Shown: one piece after another, positions 1 through 11,449 of the stretch | Numbering within the stretch: position 1 is the stretch's first letter | Layout: every line of letters starts with the position of its first letter | From: Inia geoffrensis | Lineage: Eukaryota; Chordata; Mammalia; Artiodactyla; Iniidae | DNA length: 64,000 nt | Assembly: GCA_036417435.1 (NCBI GenBank) | Contig: CM070904.1 | Span: 41,140,408 to 41,204,407, forward strand | Direction of reading: 5' to 3' | Position numbers and translations under genes: made by a program | The notes under the pieces: model-generated | Databases searched by the model: none | Told to the model about the DNA's origin: nothing | Seen by the model: only the letters and a program-made list of their open reading frames with translations

Positions 1-1576
1 GAAACCAAACCAGCACCGCAAGCATTTCTGAGCTATTTGTGGATGTCTGAGTGAGTGTGTCCTAGCTGGGTCCCTGCACCCCCAAGCCCTGCTGCCCCGC
101 TGAGCACACAGGAAAATGACATTCCTCACGTTGTACTTTCATTTCCAGCTAGATACCAGGAGAGATTGGAGAGGAGATAGAATAAATAGCAGTTCAATTT
201 AATTTTAGGAGCTTTCAGGGTACGAACAAAGGACTTGGGAATGAGTTCAGTGTTTTTTGCTAGTTCTACTAAAGTATGACATAAATTTTCCTCACCAGAA
301 TATCTTGTTTAAATAATGCTATTTCCTCTAAAGACACTCTTTTTTCTTTCTACTTTTAGGTTCATTGAATTGATCTATTTGATAGACAATTTTTTGTGTG
401 TATTAAGGATGATTAATAATAATGCCACTAATAATTAATTTATTGATAATACTTTATTAAATTACTAATAATTTAATTTATTTAATCCATGTGACTTTGG
501 ATCCATTACTTATGCTTTCAGCACCTCAGTTTATCGTCTGAAAATGAAGATTATAATGCCTTTCACTGCGGTCCTTAGGAATAAATGAAAGCATGTGGGA
601 AAAGCCTTCACTCACCACTGACTATCCAGTACCAAAGTTCATGCTCTCAGGCTTTGTACACACTGCATCTCCATGCTTTATAAGAAATATATAGGAAACA
701 GAATTTTAAAATGCAAATATAAGTTGCAGAGTGCTTTCCTGTTTTTCCTCTTAGCATATCACTGTTTTATAAGATAATAAATGTGGATTTTAGCCCCCTG
801 CACTCATAAAAATAAGCAGATAAGCATGCAAATAAAAACAAAAGCTTGCTTGCCATTTTCTGAGACTTTAGTTCTTCCAAGTGATTATGTGATTATGAAT
901 CCACTGACTACGTTCCTCCCAAGTCCGAACATTACATTATCAGCAAAATAGCAGAATTGAAATGTTTCTCTTGTTAATGTTTGTTAGTGTGTTTGTTATT
1001 TGCAAACAAACGTACTATTCTCATGTCTTGCTTATTCTAACTCATCAATTTACATGTTCTAAAAAGACACCTGCCAATTACTTCAGTATTCTAAAATCAT
1101 GTTAATTATCAAATATGTATATTATTTTCAGTGGTCCTCACTGTTTTTTGTTTCCCAGTATATCCATATGTTGCCTTGTACAATATCACTGAATTGATGT
1201 ATTATCCTGGATAAAACACTTTTCAAAAAATGTATCAGATTTGTCCACGCTGAAAAAAATCAAATGTTATTTGAATTCATGCAGTGGGGAGAAACTCACT
1301 TAGGATTTGTCTTTCATTGGTTTCAGCGATTGTTATTCCTTTCCTGGGCTAGTTAAAAATATTTTGGTCTCTGGATCAAGAGAGATGAAGCCTGTTTTGT
1401 GCTCTACCTCTGGCTCTGAGCCCTTGGGCAGGTAGCTTCTCCTCCTGGGTCTTTCTTCCCACGTCTATAAAAGGAACAACGGGGTCTCAGTGTTTTCAGT
1501 TCTGAAATCCTATGGTTCTAGGTTAAACCACTTACCTTCTCCAGGAAGTATTGATCTGGTCTCTTCACATTGGCAG
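1..1576. other. THSD7B intron, upstream part
   Basis: This is AT-rich intronic sequence with no supported gene. Around 1383-1500 it contains a degraded MIR-like stretch ('gggcaggtagcttctcctcc', then a 'tctataaaagg' segment that corresponds to the 'cctcatctgtaaaatgggg' part of MIR). The tail before 1577 is the acceptor region of the exon. Nothing else was recognised. Confidence 0.6.
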
Positions 1577-1692
1577 ATGTCCGGAATCTACTCGGCCGGA
1601 AACAGTACGCCCTTGCCTGCTCCCGTGCAAAAAAGACTGTCTTGTGACCGCCTTCAGTGAGTGGACGCCCTGCCCAAGGCTGTGCCAACCAG
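1577..1692 (+). CDS. THSD7B: THSD7B internal coding exon (first in window)
   Basis: This 116-nt exon lies between a 'cag' acceptor ending at 1576 and a 'gtaggt' donor at 1693. In its one open frame it encodes 38 full codons, starting CPESTRPETVRPCLLPC and continuing DCLVTAFSEWTPCPRLCQP. That is the cysteine-rich end of one thrombospondin type-1 (TSP1) repeat followed by the start of the next, whose W and CxxxC pattern is visible. It enters after two bases of a codon and leaves after one, and the last G joins the GA of the exon at 44065 to form a Gly codon. The residues match my memory of THSD7B better than its paralogue THSD7A. THSD7 proteins are large multi-TSP1 membrane-associated proteins. 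The other two frames contain stops, which supports the call. Exon number is not determined. Confidence 0.88.
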
Positions 1693-4045
1693 GTAGGTGG
1701 ATGCTATTTTCTTAGTGTTTTCTTTCCTTCCTGATCTCCTGAATGCCTCTCCCACTGCTAAATAAGCGAAAGATGGTGGTACGGGGGCTCCCTTCCTTTC
1801 CATTTGCATGTCACCCTGCGAGCAAAGTTTGTAACATTTCTAAATGAAGTCTTGGATTTCCAGGTCCATTAAGATTTGGCAGGGAAAGCATATTCAGCCA
1901 TTACATGCCATTATTTTACAGGTGTGCATTGTAGGGGTCCTCATCTTCTATTAACCCTGTTGTGGCATTTTGAACAGCCATTCAAACGTGGTTCCTTATA
2001 AAGCATGAATACCATCACAGTTCCTCTGTGGCTCCTGTGTGCTTAAGCCTGACTCCAGGCATCTTCATTAGAATGTAGGGCCTTAAACACTATACGTACA
2101 TCACTGATAAATATAAGCCTATAGAAGAATAGGGGCCAATACATTAAAAAGTGCTGAACAGGTACAGACATTGGCAATATGTGATTTCTATTTCTTTACT
2201 CTTAACGGTGATGTTTTATACATCTGGGTGTATTTGGAGTGCTGTGATCCAGGATACTTAATAGCTAAGTCCTAATAAACACACAGGAGAACCTTTGTAA
2301 AATTACTGCCTTTCTTAGAACAGGTCTTTTCCCCTACACTTATTTCAGTCCCGTGATGGAGCTAGTCCATGTGGAGATCCCAAAACTCCTAGTCCCAAAG
2401 TTCCGTTCTGGCCTAAGACCTAAACTTAATAACTTGGTCCATTTCCCCTAGTCTGACACCCTAGCCTTGGTCCTATGGATCATACCACTGCCATAGCAAG
2501 AAAAGGCACATCCAAGAAAAGGAAGGATGGAAGAATATTGACCCTAGTGTTCAAAGTAAAATGGGTCTCATCCACACCTCCCTGGTCTTGTCTTGGCTGT
2601 CACATCCTCTCAAGCAGGGCCTGGCTCTCACTGTATCTCTGCACTAGCCTCCTGCAAGAAGGGAGAGGGAAGCATGCAGTTCTGTGAAGAGACAACCTGC
2701 CACAAAGATTGAGATTACTAACACTTTTCCTCGGAAAATTCCAGCCCTGTGCATCTAGGATCCCCCAGTTGCTCTTTGACTCCCACATCTTCGTAGCAGT
2801 GGCATGACAATATAGCCAGTATTGACACAGATCTGCCTGCCACTTCAAACCACCTCTCAGTGATTGGCAAGGGGGTTGTGACAGCTCTTGGAGATTATCA
2901 TCATCGGTATCTTATATTTCAGTGATGGGGCACCTGCATAAGGTTTTCTAACTGTGCCATTTCAACTGTCCTTTGTCAGTGTTAACCGGGTAGCATCCAG
3001 TAAACTTTGCTTATGGATAGAATCAGAACTAAATGTGTTGAATACAAAGGAGCTTTGAAAATACAGTGGAATATTTATCTGATCTTTTGAGGGGTGGAGA
3101 TAGCCATCTCTTCCAGAGGCGCTCCAAAACTTATTTTCTTCAATGAAAATTCAAAGTAATTGATCTGGATAAACAGGCTTTGTAGAGTAGCCAGGGGAAT
3201 GTCATTTCCAGACAGAGTAGGACAGAAAAGCTGTGATCTCTATTCTGAACCATTTGAAAGGTAGCATCTAGCAGATGGGCTTTTGAAATTTTAATAGTGA
3301 TGTACCTGCAAAACATTCAAGCTCTTAAAGATAAACATTGGGAAAATGCAAGTAGATAAAATAATCTATGATGATGGAGGTTTATTGAAGTTCAGCTGTT
3401 TCTTTTAGTTTCATCCTCATAAGAGATTAACATAATTCTTCTGTTAAATGGTTTTAAGAAAGGAAAAGGCTGAATTAAAAAGAATACCCTCCTGGCAGCC
3501 AGATATTGGTGTTAGAGCTGTCAGGGTCTCCCGACACTTAAGGAGGCATATTAGTTCTGTTGAGCCCATATGCCCCAGTGGCCAGAGATTACTTCAGCTA
3601 CTGCTATTGCATGCATTCTGTATTCGAGAAAATTCTCTCTGCTGCATGAGCATCTTCTCCTAGTGCTGCCTAAGGATGGAGGAATCATAGGGCATGTGAA
3701 ATAATTGCTCTTCCAGCAATTTTAGATTTTACTACAACTTCCAGGAATTCAGCTAGTTATTTAAATGGTTGGCATTGTAATGAAAATAGTTTTAAGCCTC
3801 TGTGGTCTCTTTTCACCTCCAATTGTTTAAGCCTAGATAATTCTTTTCACAGCCTGGCAGCCAGCAGACCTGGAGGAGCATTGATTCACTTTTCAGATTT
3901 CTTCCAGCTTTCCGCTTCAATACTGTTTACCCTCGTGTTTAGTTTATACTTTGGGACCAATATTTTTTTTTAAAATAACTATGGGTTAATTAGGGGAGAT
4001 GATGTTAGGGAGGAGATTATAGGAGGAAATGGTACCGCTAAATCT
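1693..4045. other. THSD7B intron, mostly unique sequence
   Basis: This is non-repetitive or unrecognisably old intron sequence. The short open frames here lack codon structure, splice context or homology I can recognise. No RNA gene or mobile element was identified. Confidence 0.5.
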
Positions 4046-4049
4046 ATGG

Positions 4050-4165
4050 CTCTCAAACTTTATTGATTCTGAATCACCTGGAGGCATTATTAAAATGCAG
4101 ATTTTCAGCTCCATGACTGGATATTCTGACTCGATAACTATGGGATGTTTCCAGAAATTTGTGTT
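4050..4165. mobile_element. MER5A-like DNA transposon fragment
   Basis: The segment 'tctcaaactttattgattct' followed by 'gaatcacctggaggc' and 'aaaatgcagattttcagctc' follows the pattern of MER5A, a non-autonomous hAT-Charlie element. It is degraded and has no clear TSD. Orientation is left open because the element is partly palindromic. Confidence 0.55.
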
Positions 4166-4319
4166 GTAAGAAGCTGCCACTGAATGGTGATGTATTTCCT
4201 CCCTCAAGATAAAAAAGGATCACAGATCCGTGAACAAGTGCTACTTCAACTCTGGGCATACAGCCTGTTTTTCAGCTTCTTGAATGCATCATATTCTTCC
4301 CGGCTCAAGCATGGTAGAG

Positions 4320-4480
4320 TATGATGGCTAAGAACAGAGGTGCTGGAGCCAGATGGCCAGGATTTTGAGTCCCAAGGTTAGCTCTGTGACAGTGGCTGCA
4401 TTACTTAATCTCTCTGTGCCTCAGTTTCCTCATCTGTGAGACAGGGTTAATGACCACACCTACATATAGGGCAAGTACTT
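4320..4480 (+). repeat. MIR SINE fragment
   Basis: The hallmark MIR core is well preserved: 'ctctctgtgcctcagtttcc' followed by 'tcatctgtgagacaggg'. It is preceded by the 'gctctgtgacagtggctgca' segment. It is an ancient tRNA-derived SINE, older than the CHR SINEs in this window. Confidence 0.8.
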
Positions 4481-4539
4481 AGAGCCCTCAGTGCCTTGTG
4501 TGGGGTAGGCATGGGGCAGGCAATTCTATCATCGTTCCA

Positions 4540-4895
4540 GGCCTTTGCACCTGCCCTGTGTGGTGCTGGAGCTGTGTTCAGCTGCGCTTCCTTCTTGGTC
4601 CTCCGACCTCTAGAGCAGCAGGGGCCTGCTATAGCAGCCTTTCCCCAGGAACGTTGTGTTCATCTCCTAGACTTCTGTAGACCCTCCCCATGCACCTCAC
4701 TAACCAGGTCATCCCACAGCATCCTCCACATCCGCTGCATGGCACTTGCATACTTATCCTTCCTTGTTAACGTTGCCTTTGCTAGAGTGTACGTCCACAA
4801 GTGCAGGGACCGCCTCTGTCATCTTCACCACTAGATCCTCTAAACCCAGCATAGTAAAGGGTATAGTTGTCACTCAATTAATATTCTTTGAATGG
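4540..4895 (+). repeat. L2 LINE 3' end fragment
   Basis: The stretch reads like the 3' end of LINE-2: 'ggcctttgcacctgccctgt' at the start, 'agagtgtacgtccacaagtg' and 'cagggacc' in the middle, and 'cactcaattaatattctttg' followed by 'aatgga' at the end. The 112-codon open frame at 4496-4834 overlaps it and has no independent support. Confidence 0.65.
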
Positions 4896-4989
4896 ACAGA
4901 TGTCCTGTGAAGAGAGAGAAGAGTGTGGCTTTGAATCCAGGCAGTAGATTGTCTGTTCTCGAGAACATCCTTCAAAAGATACTTGGGGA

Positions 4990-5165
4990 AATAGTGTTTT
5001 AAAGCAGTACTTGTCAAAATGAAATGCATTTACAAGTCCCTGGGGGGGTCTAATTAAAATGTAAGTTCCAATTCAGTAGACCTGGACAGGACCTGGAATT
5101 AGACCTTTCTACAAGCTCCAAGGTGATAACCTGCATGTTGATTACAAAGCTCCAGGTAGAGGTGG
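4990..5165. mobile_element. MER5-like DNA transposon fragment
   Basis: Degraded hAT-Charlie-type sequence. 'tcaattcagtagacctgg' type wording and the following 'aagctccaaggtgataacct' segment correspond to the internal part of MER5A. No intact terminal inverted repeats are visible. Confidence 0.5.
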
Positions 5166-5419
5166 GGCTAGGCGTTTTTTAGCAAGGCAATGAGATGGTC
5201 AAAGTTATAAAGTGAAAAGAGTGGATTAGGGACAGACCAGCAGGTGGGGACACAGGTAGATTGGGGTGTGGGGTGGAGTGAAGTGGCTTAACCTAAACTG
5301 AGAGATCAAGAGAAGGACGGGCCTGAGTAGGTGGCAACCTCCACTAATGAGGATGGGGGAACTCTCTTGCACCTGTGGTTTCAGGTTGAGTCATCAAAGT
5401 TGAGAAGAGCTTATACTCC

Positions 5420-5555
5420 TAGTCCCTAAATTTGGCTGCACAGTGGAATCACCTAGAGATTTCTTAAATATCCCAATGCATGGGGCCTACTCCAAGATAT
5501 TACGATTTAATAGGTTTTTGGTATGACCAGGGAATCACTTGATTATGTGAATCTA
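5420..5555. mobile_element. MER5-like DNA transposon fragment
   Basis: Contains 'ggctgcacagtggaatcacc' followed by 'tagagatttcttaaat' and 'ggggcctactccaagat', the pattern of a MER5A or MER5B relative. It is strongly diverged. Confidence 0.5.
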
Positions 5556-6950
5556 AAACCAAATCCATTCTAAACCTCTCAGAAAGCCAAGGTGGCTTCC
5601 CAGGGGCAGAGTGTACCAGGAGTGATTTGTGTGTTAGTAATGGGTGAGTTCTGTGAGGTTTTATTTGCTTCTGGCTGTGTTCATGATCTAAAAATCCTTA
5701 CAACTTAAAAGTATTCTCAAGCCATGAACAGTCTCTAGCTAGTGGCTAGCCTTGCTTCCTGTCTTCTTATTCCTGTTCATCTGAGTCTCTCCTTAAAGGA
5801 TGAATGGTGGTCCCACATTCTTCGAAGCAAATCAAATAACTACCAAGCTGTGGCGCTCTTGTGGACTCTCCTAACTTTAAGTCCCAGTAAAAAAATTAGC
5901 CAAATGATCAAGAACCATTCTTTGGTGATGTTCTTACCAATTTCTCTATCTTCCTTCAGCCTATAATGCAAATACCTGCATAACTACTCAATACCGTTTG
6001 CCTAATAATAGCTACAGTTTGTTCATTGTAGAGGTAGCCCCATGGAGTTTTTTCAATACACAGATGCCTCACCTCATCCCACGTTAGAATCTCTTCACGT
6101 TGAAGGGACCTTTGCAGTATTAAAACTCACCATAAGTGACTCTTATACGTGGGCAGGGATGAGACATTTAGTGCTTTATCCTTTCAGGGTATCTTCAAAT
6201 ACATTTATCAATTATCATTGATAATTGTTTGCCTGGGTAGTATTGGAAATTAATTATCTTGGCCACTGATCTCATAACTATCACATTTAATGTTTTTACT
6301 TTAAAGTCACAAATCAGTACTGATTTTCCAAGATTTCTCTCAAGCTACCTTTAAAGGAGCTCACTTTATATTTTTAACATTTAATAATACAAATTTCAGA
6401 CATCTACATAAATTAATATAATGCTAATTTAAAATATTACTGATTAATAGAATGCACTCTTATGCAGCCATCACCAAGGAAAAATTACCATCAGCTCATG
6501 GCCACCCTTGTTTTGCTTGTTTTACTGTTATCCCCCTTTTTACTGCCAGTGGCTATTTTTGTAATGATTCCCAGATGTGTATATCACTTCCATGGAAGGG
6601 AAAAATATGTAAGAGGTAAAGTTATTAGACACTTCAGTAGATAAAATGTGGCATATTCAAAATAGGTCTTTCAGTAAATTCCTAGAAACCACGGAGCTAA
6701 TGATTAATTATTTGTCAGTCTTAATAATTTAAGGCTGAGGGAGCTCCTTTAACTTTCATCTCTAAGGGGAATGCTGGCAAGCAGTGTCATGGTAATAGGA
6801 AGGCGGAAGGCAAACTACTGCTGGGAATTGCTAGGCAACTTTATTTGGTGGGATCCTTTGCTCCTGCATCAAACCTCCTGGAGTTAACGTCTTGAGTTTC
6901 CAGTGTCAAAGACAGTAATGTTTTTTTAATGTACAGGTGGTGTACTATTT
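5556..6950. other. THSD7B intron, no recognised features
   Basis: AT-rich intron. Small open frames at 5742-5966 and 6462-6644 have no recognisable domains or splice context. No repeat was confidently named. Confidence 0.4.
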
Positions 6951-7115
6951 AGTGGTTAGGAACATGGCACCTCAAGTTAGACTTCCTTGGTTCAAATCCG
7001 ATCTTTGCCGTACAAGTCACATTAGATGCACTTTGAACTTTGTTGTGTTTCAGTTTTCTCCTTTCTAAAATGAGATAGTATTGGCACCCAATTCATAGGA
7101 TTAAATGAGACTAGG
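6950..7115 (+). repeat. MIR SINE fragment
   Basis: 'gtggttaggaacatggcacc' opens the element, followed by 'ggttcaaatccgatctttgc' and the 'ttctcctttctaaaatgaga' segment, which matches the order of MIR. A (GAT)n microsatellite follows at about 7132-7154. Confidence 0.65.
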
Positions 7116-7189
7116 ACACATGGCAGAAATTTTGATGATGATGATGATGATGTAAGTTCCTTAAGATTGGGGAACTTGTCTTTTATTTT

Positions 7190-7322
7190 GTTGCTATCCT
7201 GCATTATCTAGTCGTCCATGTGCTGGTATAATGCACTTGTTTCCATGTCTGTATTTTTCTTAGATTATAAAATCTAGAAGGCACATGATGGGTGTTTAGT
7301 AATTGTTGTTGAATGAATGACT
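7190..7322 (+). repeat. L2 LINE 3' end fragment
   Basis: It ends with 'gtaattgttgttgaatgaat' and contains the 'gaaggcacatgatgggtgtt' segment, the usual L2 3' terminus. Confidence 0.55.
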
Positions 7323-7642
7323 AAATGAACTCCATATCTGTCCTACTATCAGTTCTAATTCCTAAAGATTTTGCTTCCATTTAGATGAAATCAAAGCATT
7401 AACAGAGTGTTCAGTGCATCCAGGCCAATTAAGGGAAAAGGTATTGGTCATTCAGAATGTCAAATAGGTCAAAAATCACCTTTCTCCCACTCAAAGGCAT
7501 ACTAGCATCAGCCTCTCTCTTTTCTTACTCCTTTCAAGTGCATATGGTCCCTTCCTTCCTCCCTAAGGCCCATCATCTATACTTTTCTCCACCTGGGAGA
7601 TAGAGGATGGAGTACTAATTTATACCCAAAGAATGAAGAGTC

Positions 7643-8021
7643 GGGACTTCCCTGGTGGCGCAGCGGTTAAGAATCTGCCTGCCAGTGCATGGACACGGGT
7701 TCGAGCCCTGGTCCAGGAAGATACCACATGCCACGGAGCAACTAAGCCTGTGCACCACAACTACTGAGCCTGCACTCTAGAGCCCGTGAGCCACAACTAC
7801 TGAGCCCACACACCACAACGACTGAAGCCTGCCCGCCTAGAGCCTGTGCTCCGCAACAAGAGAAGCTACCCTAATGAGAAGCCTGCACACCGCAGCTAAG
7901 AGTAGCCCCCGCTCGCCACAACTAGAGAAAGCCCATGTGCAGCAACGAAGACTCAACACAGCCAAAAATAAATTAATTAATTAATTTTTTAAAATCCTAG
8001 GAATTGTTTAAAAAAAAAAAA
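7643..8021 (+). mobile_element. Long CHR-type tRNA-derived SINE
   Basis: The element starts 'gggacttccctggtggcgca' and has tRNA-like box B wording ('gggttcgagccc'). It then has several degenerate 'ccacaactactgagcc' units, followed by an A-rich tail. It is flanked by a perfect 15-bp TSD, aaagaatgaagagtc, at 7628-7642 and 8022-8036. This is the long CHR SINE form of cetartiodactyls. The SINE itself encodes nothing and depends on L1 proteins for mobility. Confidence 0.93.
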
Positions 8022-8628
8022 AAAGAATGAAGAGTCTATTGTGTTTGAGTAATGAAGATTTGGGGCCTGGAACACCAGCCACCAAAGTAGTGTTGAAGGC
8101 AATATAATCATCTAATGACTTTCCTTGAGAAAATGACTTAATTTAAATCTAAGTTGCAACCTCTATAAATTTTGGATGTTTTCTATTCCCAAGTGTTTTT
8201 GAAAAACTAAATAAAATAAGATGTGTATCTTACATATACATCCCAAGCCACAACCCCAATACATAGAGTATAGGTGCTTTTGTTTTTATGGGCTCAATTG
8301 GGGAGGATGTGCCCCCTTTAGTCTATAATTTAAAGCCTAGAGGTCACTACATAGCCCCAGTACTCAATAAATGTTCCTGAAAATTTAGTAAGAGAAATGA
8401 CAAACACTTGGGCTTGTAGAAATTACAGTTCTCAACCAAGGAGTTCTGCTGATAAAATTTATAAAGACACTTTCCCTCCATTCACACATAGGAAAAAGAG
8501 AGATTAAATTCTCTTAATTTCTTTTAATTTTTTTCCTCCCATTTTTTTTGTTTGTTTGTTTGTTTTTGTTTTATTTCCCCTTAAAATGTGATGCCTTCTG
8601 CCTATCTCTTTTATTTTTTATTTTTTCC

Positions 8629-9529
8629 ATTTATCAAAAATCTTTTATTTGATACCAGAAAGATAGCAAAAATAGGCCAATATTTAGGTCAATTATACCA
8701 AGACCCTCCCTGGAATAAATCATATCTATATTTGAAAAAGGAAATTTGATTAGTAATTTATTCAATGCTAATTAGTTTCTAGCCACAAGCCACCTTTACC
8801 ATCCATGTCACCCCTTCATTCCAATACCTTTGGGTTAGTTCCAGTCTTATTCTGAAAGTTGTTTAACCTAAAATGTCTTTAGGGGGTAATTTTCTAACCA
8901 CCTTTTAAACTACCACCCACAGTTTCTCACGAACTAAGATGCATCAGAAAAGTTCTTTTTTCTTTTTCTTTTTCCTAAATGGAACAAAGAAAATATTAAA
9001 ACATAAGTGGCATATGACAATTTGACAGTTTCTAGGGAAATAATGTTCTCCTACATATAATACGGGAAACTGCATCTAAATTCTATGTTGATAGCATTGT
9101 AGAAAACAATTAAAACGATTAAATGGTTCAATAAATAGCCTAAATTTCAAAGCTTCCCAGTTTTAAATAATGTGATTTATTATTAAATAAGTGGTATAAA
9201 CTGAAAAAGATTATGTAACTCATTCTTTGCTGTCTTGATAATTTTGATGTCAAAGCCACTGACAATAGTTCAGTTAAGTAGAAATATTTACCTATTTGAG
9301 GTATCTGTAGACCAAGAAATCTGATTGATGACTCCCTCTTATATGTGTATTACACATACATATACTACAGGATGTATGTGTACACATACAGATATGCACA
9401 CACACATACATAAATGTATTTATTTCTGTCAGAGATATATATTGAGCCCCCTCTTTTCTTTTTGCACAAGACCATCAATTATTTTAAATGAGTTTTATTA
9501 GGAAACTCGCTCTTGTATTACTTCGTGTT
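8629..9529 (-). other. Probable 3'-transduced (non-L1) sequence
   Basis: AT-rich sequence lying inside the TSD-bounded insertion but downstream (in sense) of the L1's internal A-tract. It shows no L1 3' UTR homology when compared by eye with the ends at 36420-36776 or 59540-59900. It contains a TG/CA-rich microsatellite at about 9345-9412. In the sense direction it ends with AATAAA (tttatt at 8644-8649 on +) and an A-rich tail. It may be sequence downstream of a source L1, or a second RNA joined by template switching. Confidence 0.6.
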
Positions 9530-9549
9530 TTTTTTGTTTTTGTTTTTTT

Positions 9550-10485
9550 TTATAATGTTTCCTGCTTCTTAAGGTGGGCTTGTATTGCTATAAACTTCCC
9601 TCTTAGAACTGCTTTTGCTGCATCCCATAGGTTTTGGGTCGTTGTGTCTCCATTGTCATTTGTTTCTAGGTATTTTTCAATTTCCTCTTTGATTTCTTCA
9701 GTGATCACTTCATTATTAAGTAGTGTATTGTTTAGCCTCCATGTGTTTGTATTTTTTACAGATCTTTTCCTGTAATTGATATCTAGTCTCATAGTGTTGT
9801 GGTCGGAAAACATACTTGATACAATTTCAATTCTCTTAAATTTACCAAGGCTTGATTTGTGACCCAAGATATGATCTATCCTGGAGAATGTTCCATGAGC
9901 ACTTGAGAAAAATGTGTATTCTGTTGTTTTGGGATGGAATGTCCTATAAGTATCAATTAAGTCCATCTTGTTTAATGTATCATTTAAAGCTTGGGTTTCC
10001 TTATTTATTTTCATTTTGGATGATCTGTCCATTGGTGAAAGTGGGGTGTTAAAGTCCCCTACTATAAATGTGTTACTGTCGATTACCCCTTTTATGGCTG
10101 TTAGTATTTGCCTTATGTATTGAGGTGCTCCTATGTTGGGTGCATAAATATTTACAATTGTTATATCTTCTTCTTGGATCGATCCCTTGATCATTATGTA
10201 GTGTCCTTCTTTGTCTCTTCTAATAGTCTTTATTTTAAAGTCTATTTTGTCTGATATGAGAATTGCTACTCCAGCTTTCTTTTGGTTTCCATTTGCATGA
10301 AATACCTTTTTCCATCCCCTTACTTTCAGTCTGTGTGTGTCTCTAGGTCTGAAGTGGGTCTCTTGTAAACAGCAAATATATGCATATTGTTTTTGTATCC
10401 ATTCAGCCAATCTGTGTCTTTTGGAGGGAACATTTAGTCCATTTACACTTAAGGTAATTATCAATATGTATGTTCCTATCCCCAT
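9550..10485 (-). CDS. L1 ORF2, truncated to endonuclease domain
   Basis: A 311-codon open frame from ATG ([18 protein letters not shown]) covering the complete APE-like endonuclease. Catalytic landmarks are visible in order: Asn in SVNGLN (about residue 15), Glu in LQETH (about 42), Asp/Asn in GDFNTP, and His in SDHN near residue 230. The sequence follows normal L1 ORF2 to '...AHLKKQETL' and then runs into an A-rich tract and a stop. It therefore lacks the reverse transcriptase and cysteine-rich domains; a full ORF2 is about 1,275 residues. It cannot support its own retrotransposition but could encode a stand-alone nuclease if expressed. Confidence 0.88.
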   Translation of the reverse strand: MGIGTYILIITLSVNGLNVPSKRHRLAEWIQKQYAYICCLQETHFRPRDTHRLKVRGWKKVFHANGNQKKAGVAILISDKIDFKIKTIRRDKEGHYIMIKGSIQEEDITIVNIYAPNIGAPQYIRQILTAIKGVIDSNTFIVGDFNTPLSPMDRSSKMKINKETQALNDTLNKMDLIDTYRTFHPKTTEYTFFSSAHGTFSRIDHILGHKSSLGKFKRIEIVSSMFSDHNTMRLDINYRKRSVKNTNTWRLNNTLLNNEVITEEIKEEIEKYLETNDNGDTTTQNLWDAAKAVLRGKFIAIQAHLKKQETL

Positions 10486-10543
10486 TTTCTAAATTGTTTT
10501 GGGTTCGTTATTGTAGGCCTTTTCCTTCTCTTGTGTTTCTTGC

Positions 10544-11449
10544 CTAGAGAAGTTCCTTTAGCAGTTGTTGTAGAGCTGGTTTGGTGGTGCTGAACTCTCT
10601 CAGCTTTTGCTTGTCTGTAAAGGTTTTAATTTCTCCATCAAATCTGAGTGAGATCCTTACTGGGTAGAGTAATCTTGGTTGTAGGTTTTTCTCCTTCATC
10701 ACTTTAAATATGTCCTGCCAGTCCCTTCTGGCTTGCAGAGTTTCTGCTGAAAGATCAGCTGTTAACCTTATGGGGATTCCCTTGTGTGTTATTTGTTGTT
10801 TTTCCCTTGCTGCTTTTAATATGTTTTCTTTGTATTTAATTTTTGACAGTTTGATTAATATGTGTCTTGGTGTATTTCTCCTTGGATTAATCCTGTATGG
10901 GACTCTCTGTGCTTCCTGGACTTGATTAACTATTTCCTTTCCCATATTAGGGAAGTTTTCAACTATAATCTCTTCAAATATTTTCTCAGTCCCTTTCTTT
11001 TTCTCTTCTTCTTCTGGAACCCCTATAATTCGAATATTGGTGCATTTAATGTTGTCCCAGAGGTCTCTGAGACTGTCCTCAGTTCTTTTCATTCTTTTCT
11101 CTTTATTCTGCTCTGCATTAGTTATTTCTACTATTTTATCTTCCAGGTCACTTATCCGTTCTTCTGCCTCAGTTATTCTGCTATTGATCCCATCTAGTGT
11201 ATTTTTTATTTCAGTTATTGTGTTGTTCATCTCTGTTTGTTTGTTCTTTAGTTCTTCTAGATCTTTGTTAAACATTTCTTGCATCTTCTCCTTCCTTGCC
11301 TCCATTCTATTTCCGAGATTCTGGATCATCTTTACTATCATTATTCTGAATTCTTTTTCAGGTAGACTGCCTATTTCCTCTTCATTTGTTAGGTCTGGTG
11401 GGCTTTTATCTTGCTCCTTCAACTGCTGTGTGTTTTTCTGTCTTTTCAT
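10544..11449 (-). CDS. L1 ORF1 protein, intact
   Basis: A 301-codon open frame beginning with ATG (MKRQKNTQQLKEQDK...) and ending LQQLLKELL. It is the L1 ORF1 nucleic-acid chaperone. Residues about 50-140 form an E/K/N-rich coiled coil with heptads, followed by an RRM-like region containing NIRIIGVPEEEEKKKGTEKI and the C-terminal domain. The length is usual for a cetartiodactyl L1 ORF1p. There is no internal stop. It lies about 60 bp upstream of ORF2 on the same strand, the normal bicistronic L1 layout. Whether it is transcribed is unknown. Confidence 0.9.
   Translation of the reverse strand: MKRQKNTQQLKEQDKSPPDLTNEEEIGSLPEKEFRIMIVKMIQNLGNRMEARKEKMQEMFNKDLEELKNKQTEMNNTITEIKNTLDGINSRITEAEERISDLEDKIVEITNAEQNKEKRMKRTEDSLRDLWDNIKCTNIRIIGVPEEEEKKKGTEKIFEEIIVENFPNMGKEIVNQVQEAQRVPYRINPRRNTPRHILIKLSKIKYKENILKAAREKQQITHKGIPIRLTADLSAETLQARRDWQDIFKVMKEKNLQPRLLYPVRISLRFDGEIKTFTDKQKLREFSTTKPALQQLLKELL

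Noticed and set aside
4496..4834. A 112-codon plus-strand frame
   Set aside because: It overlaps an L2 3' fragment and has no recognised domain, splice sites or promoter.
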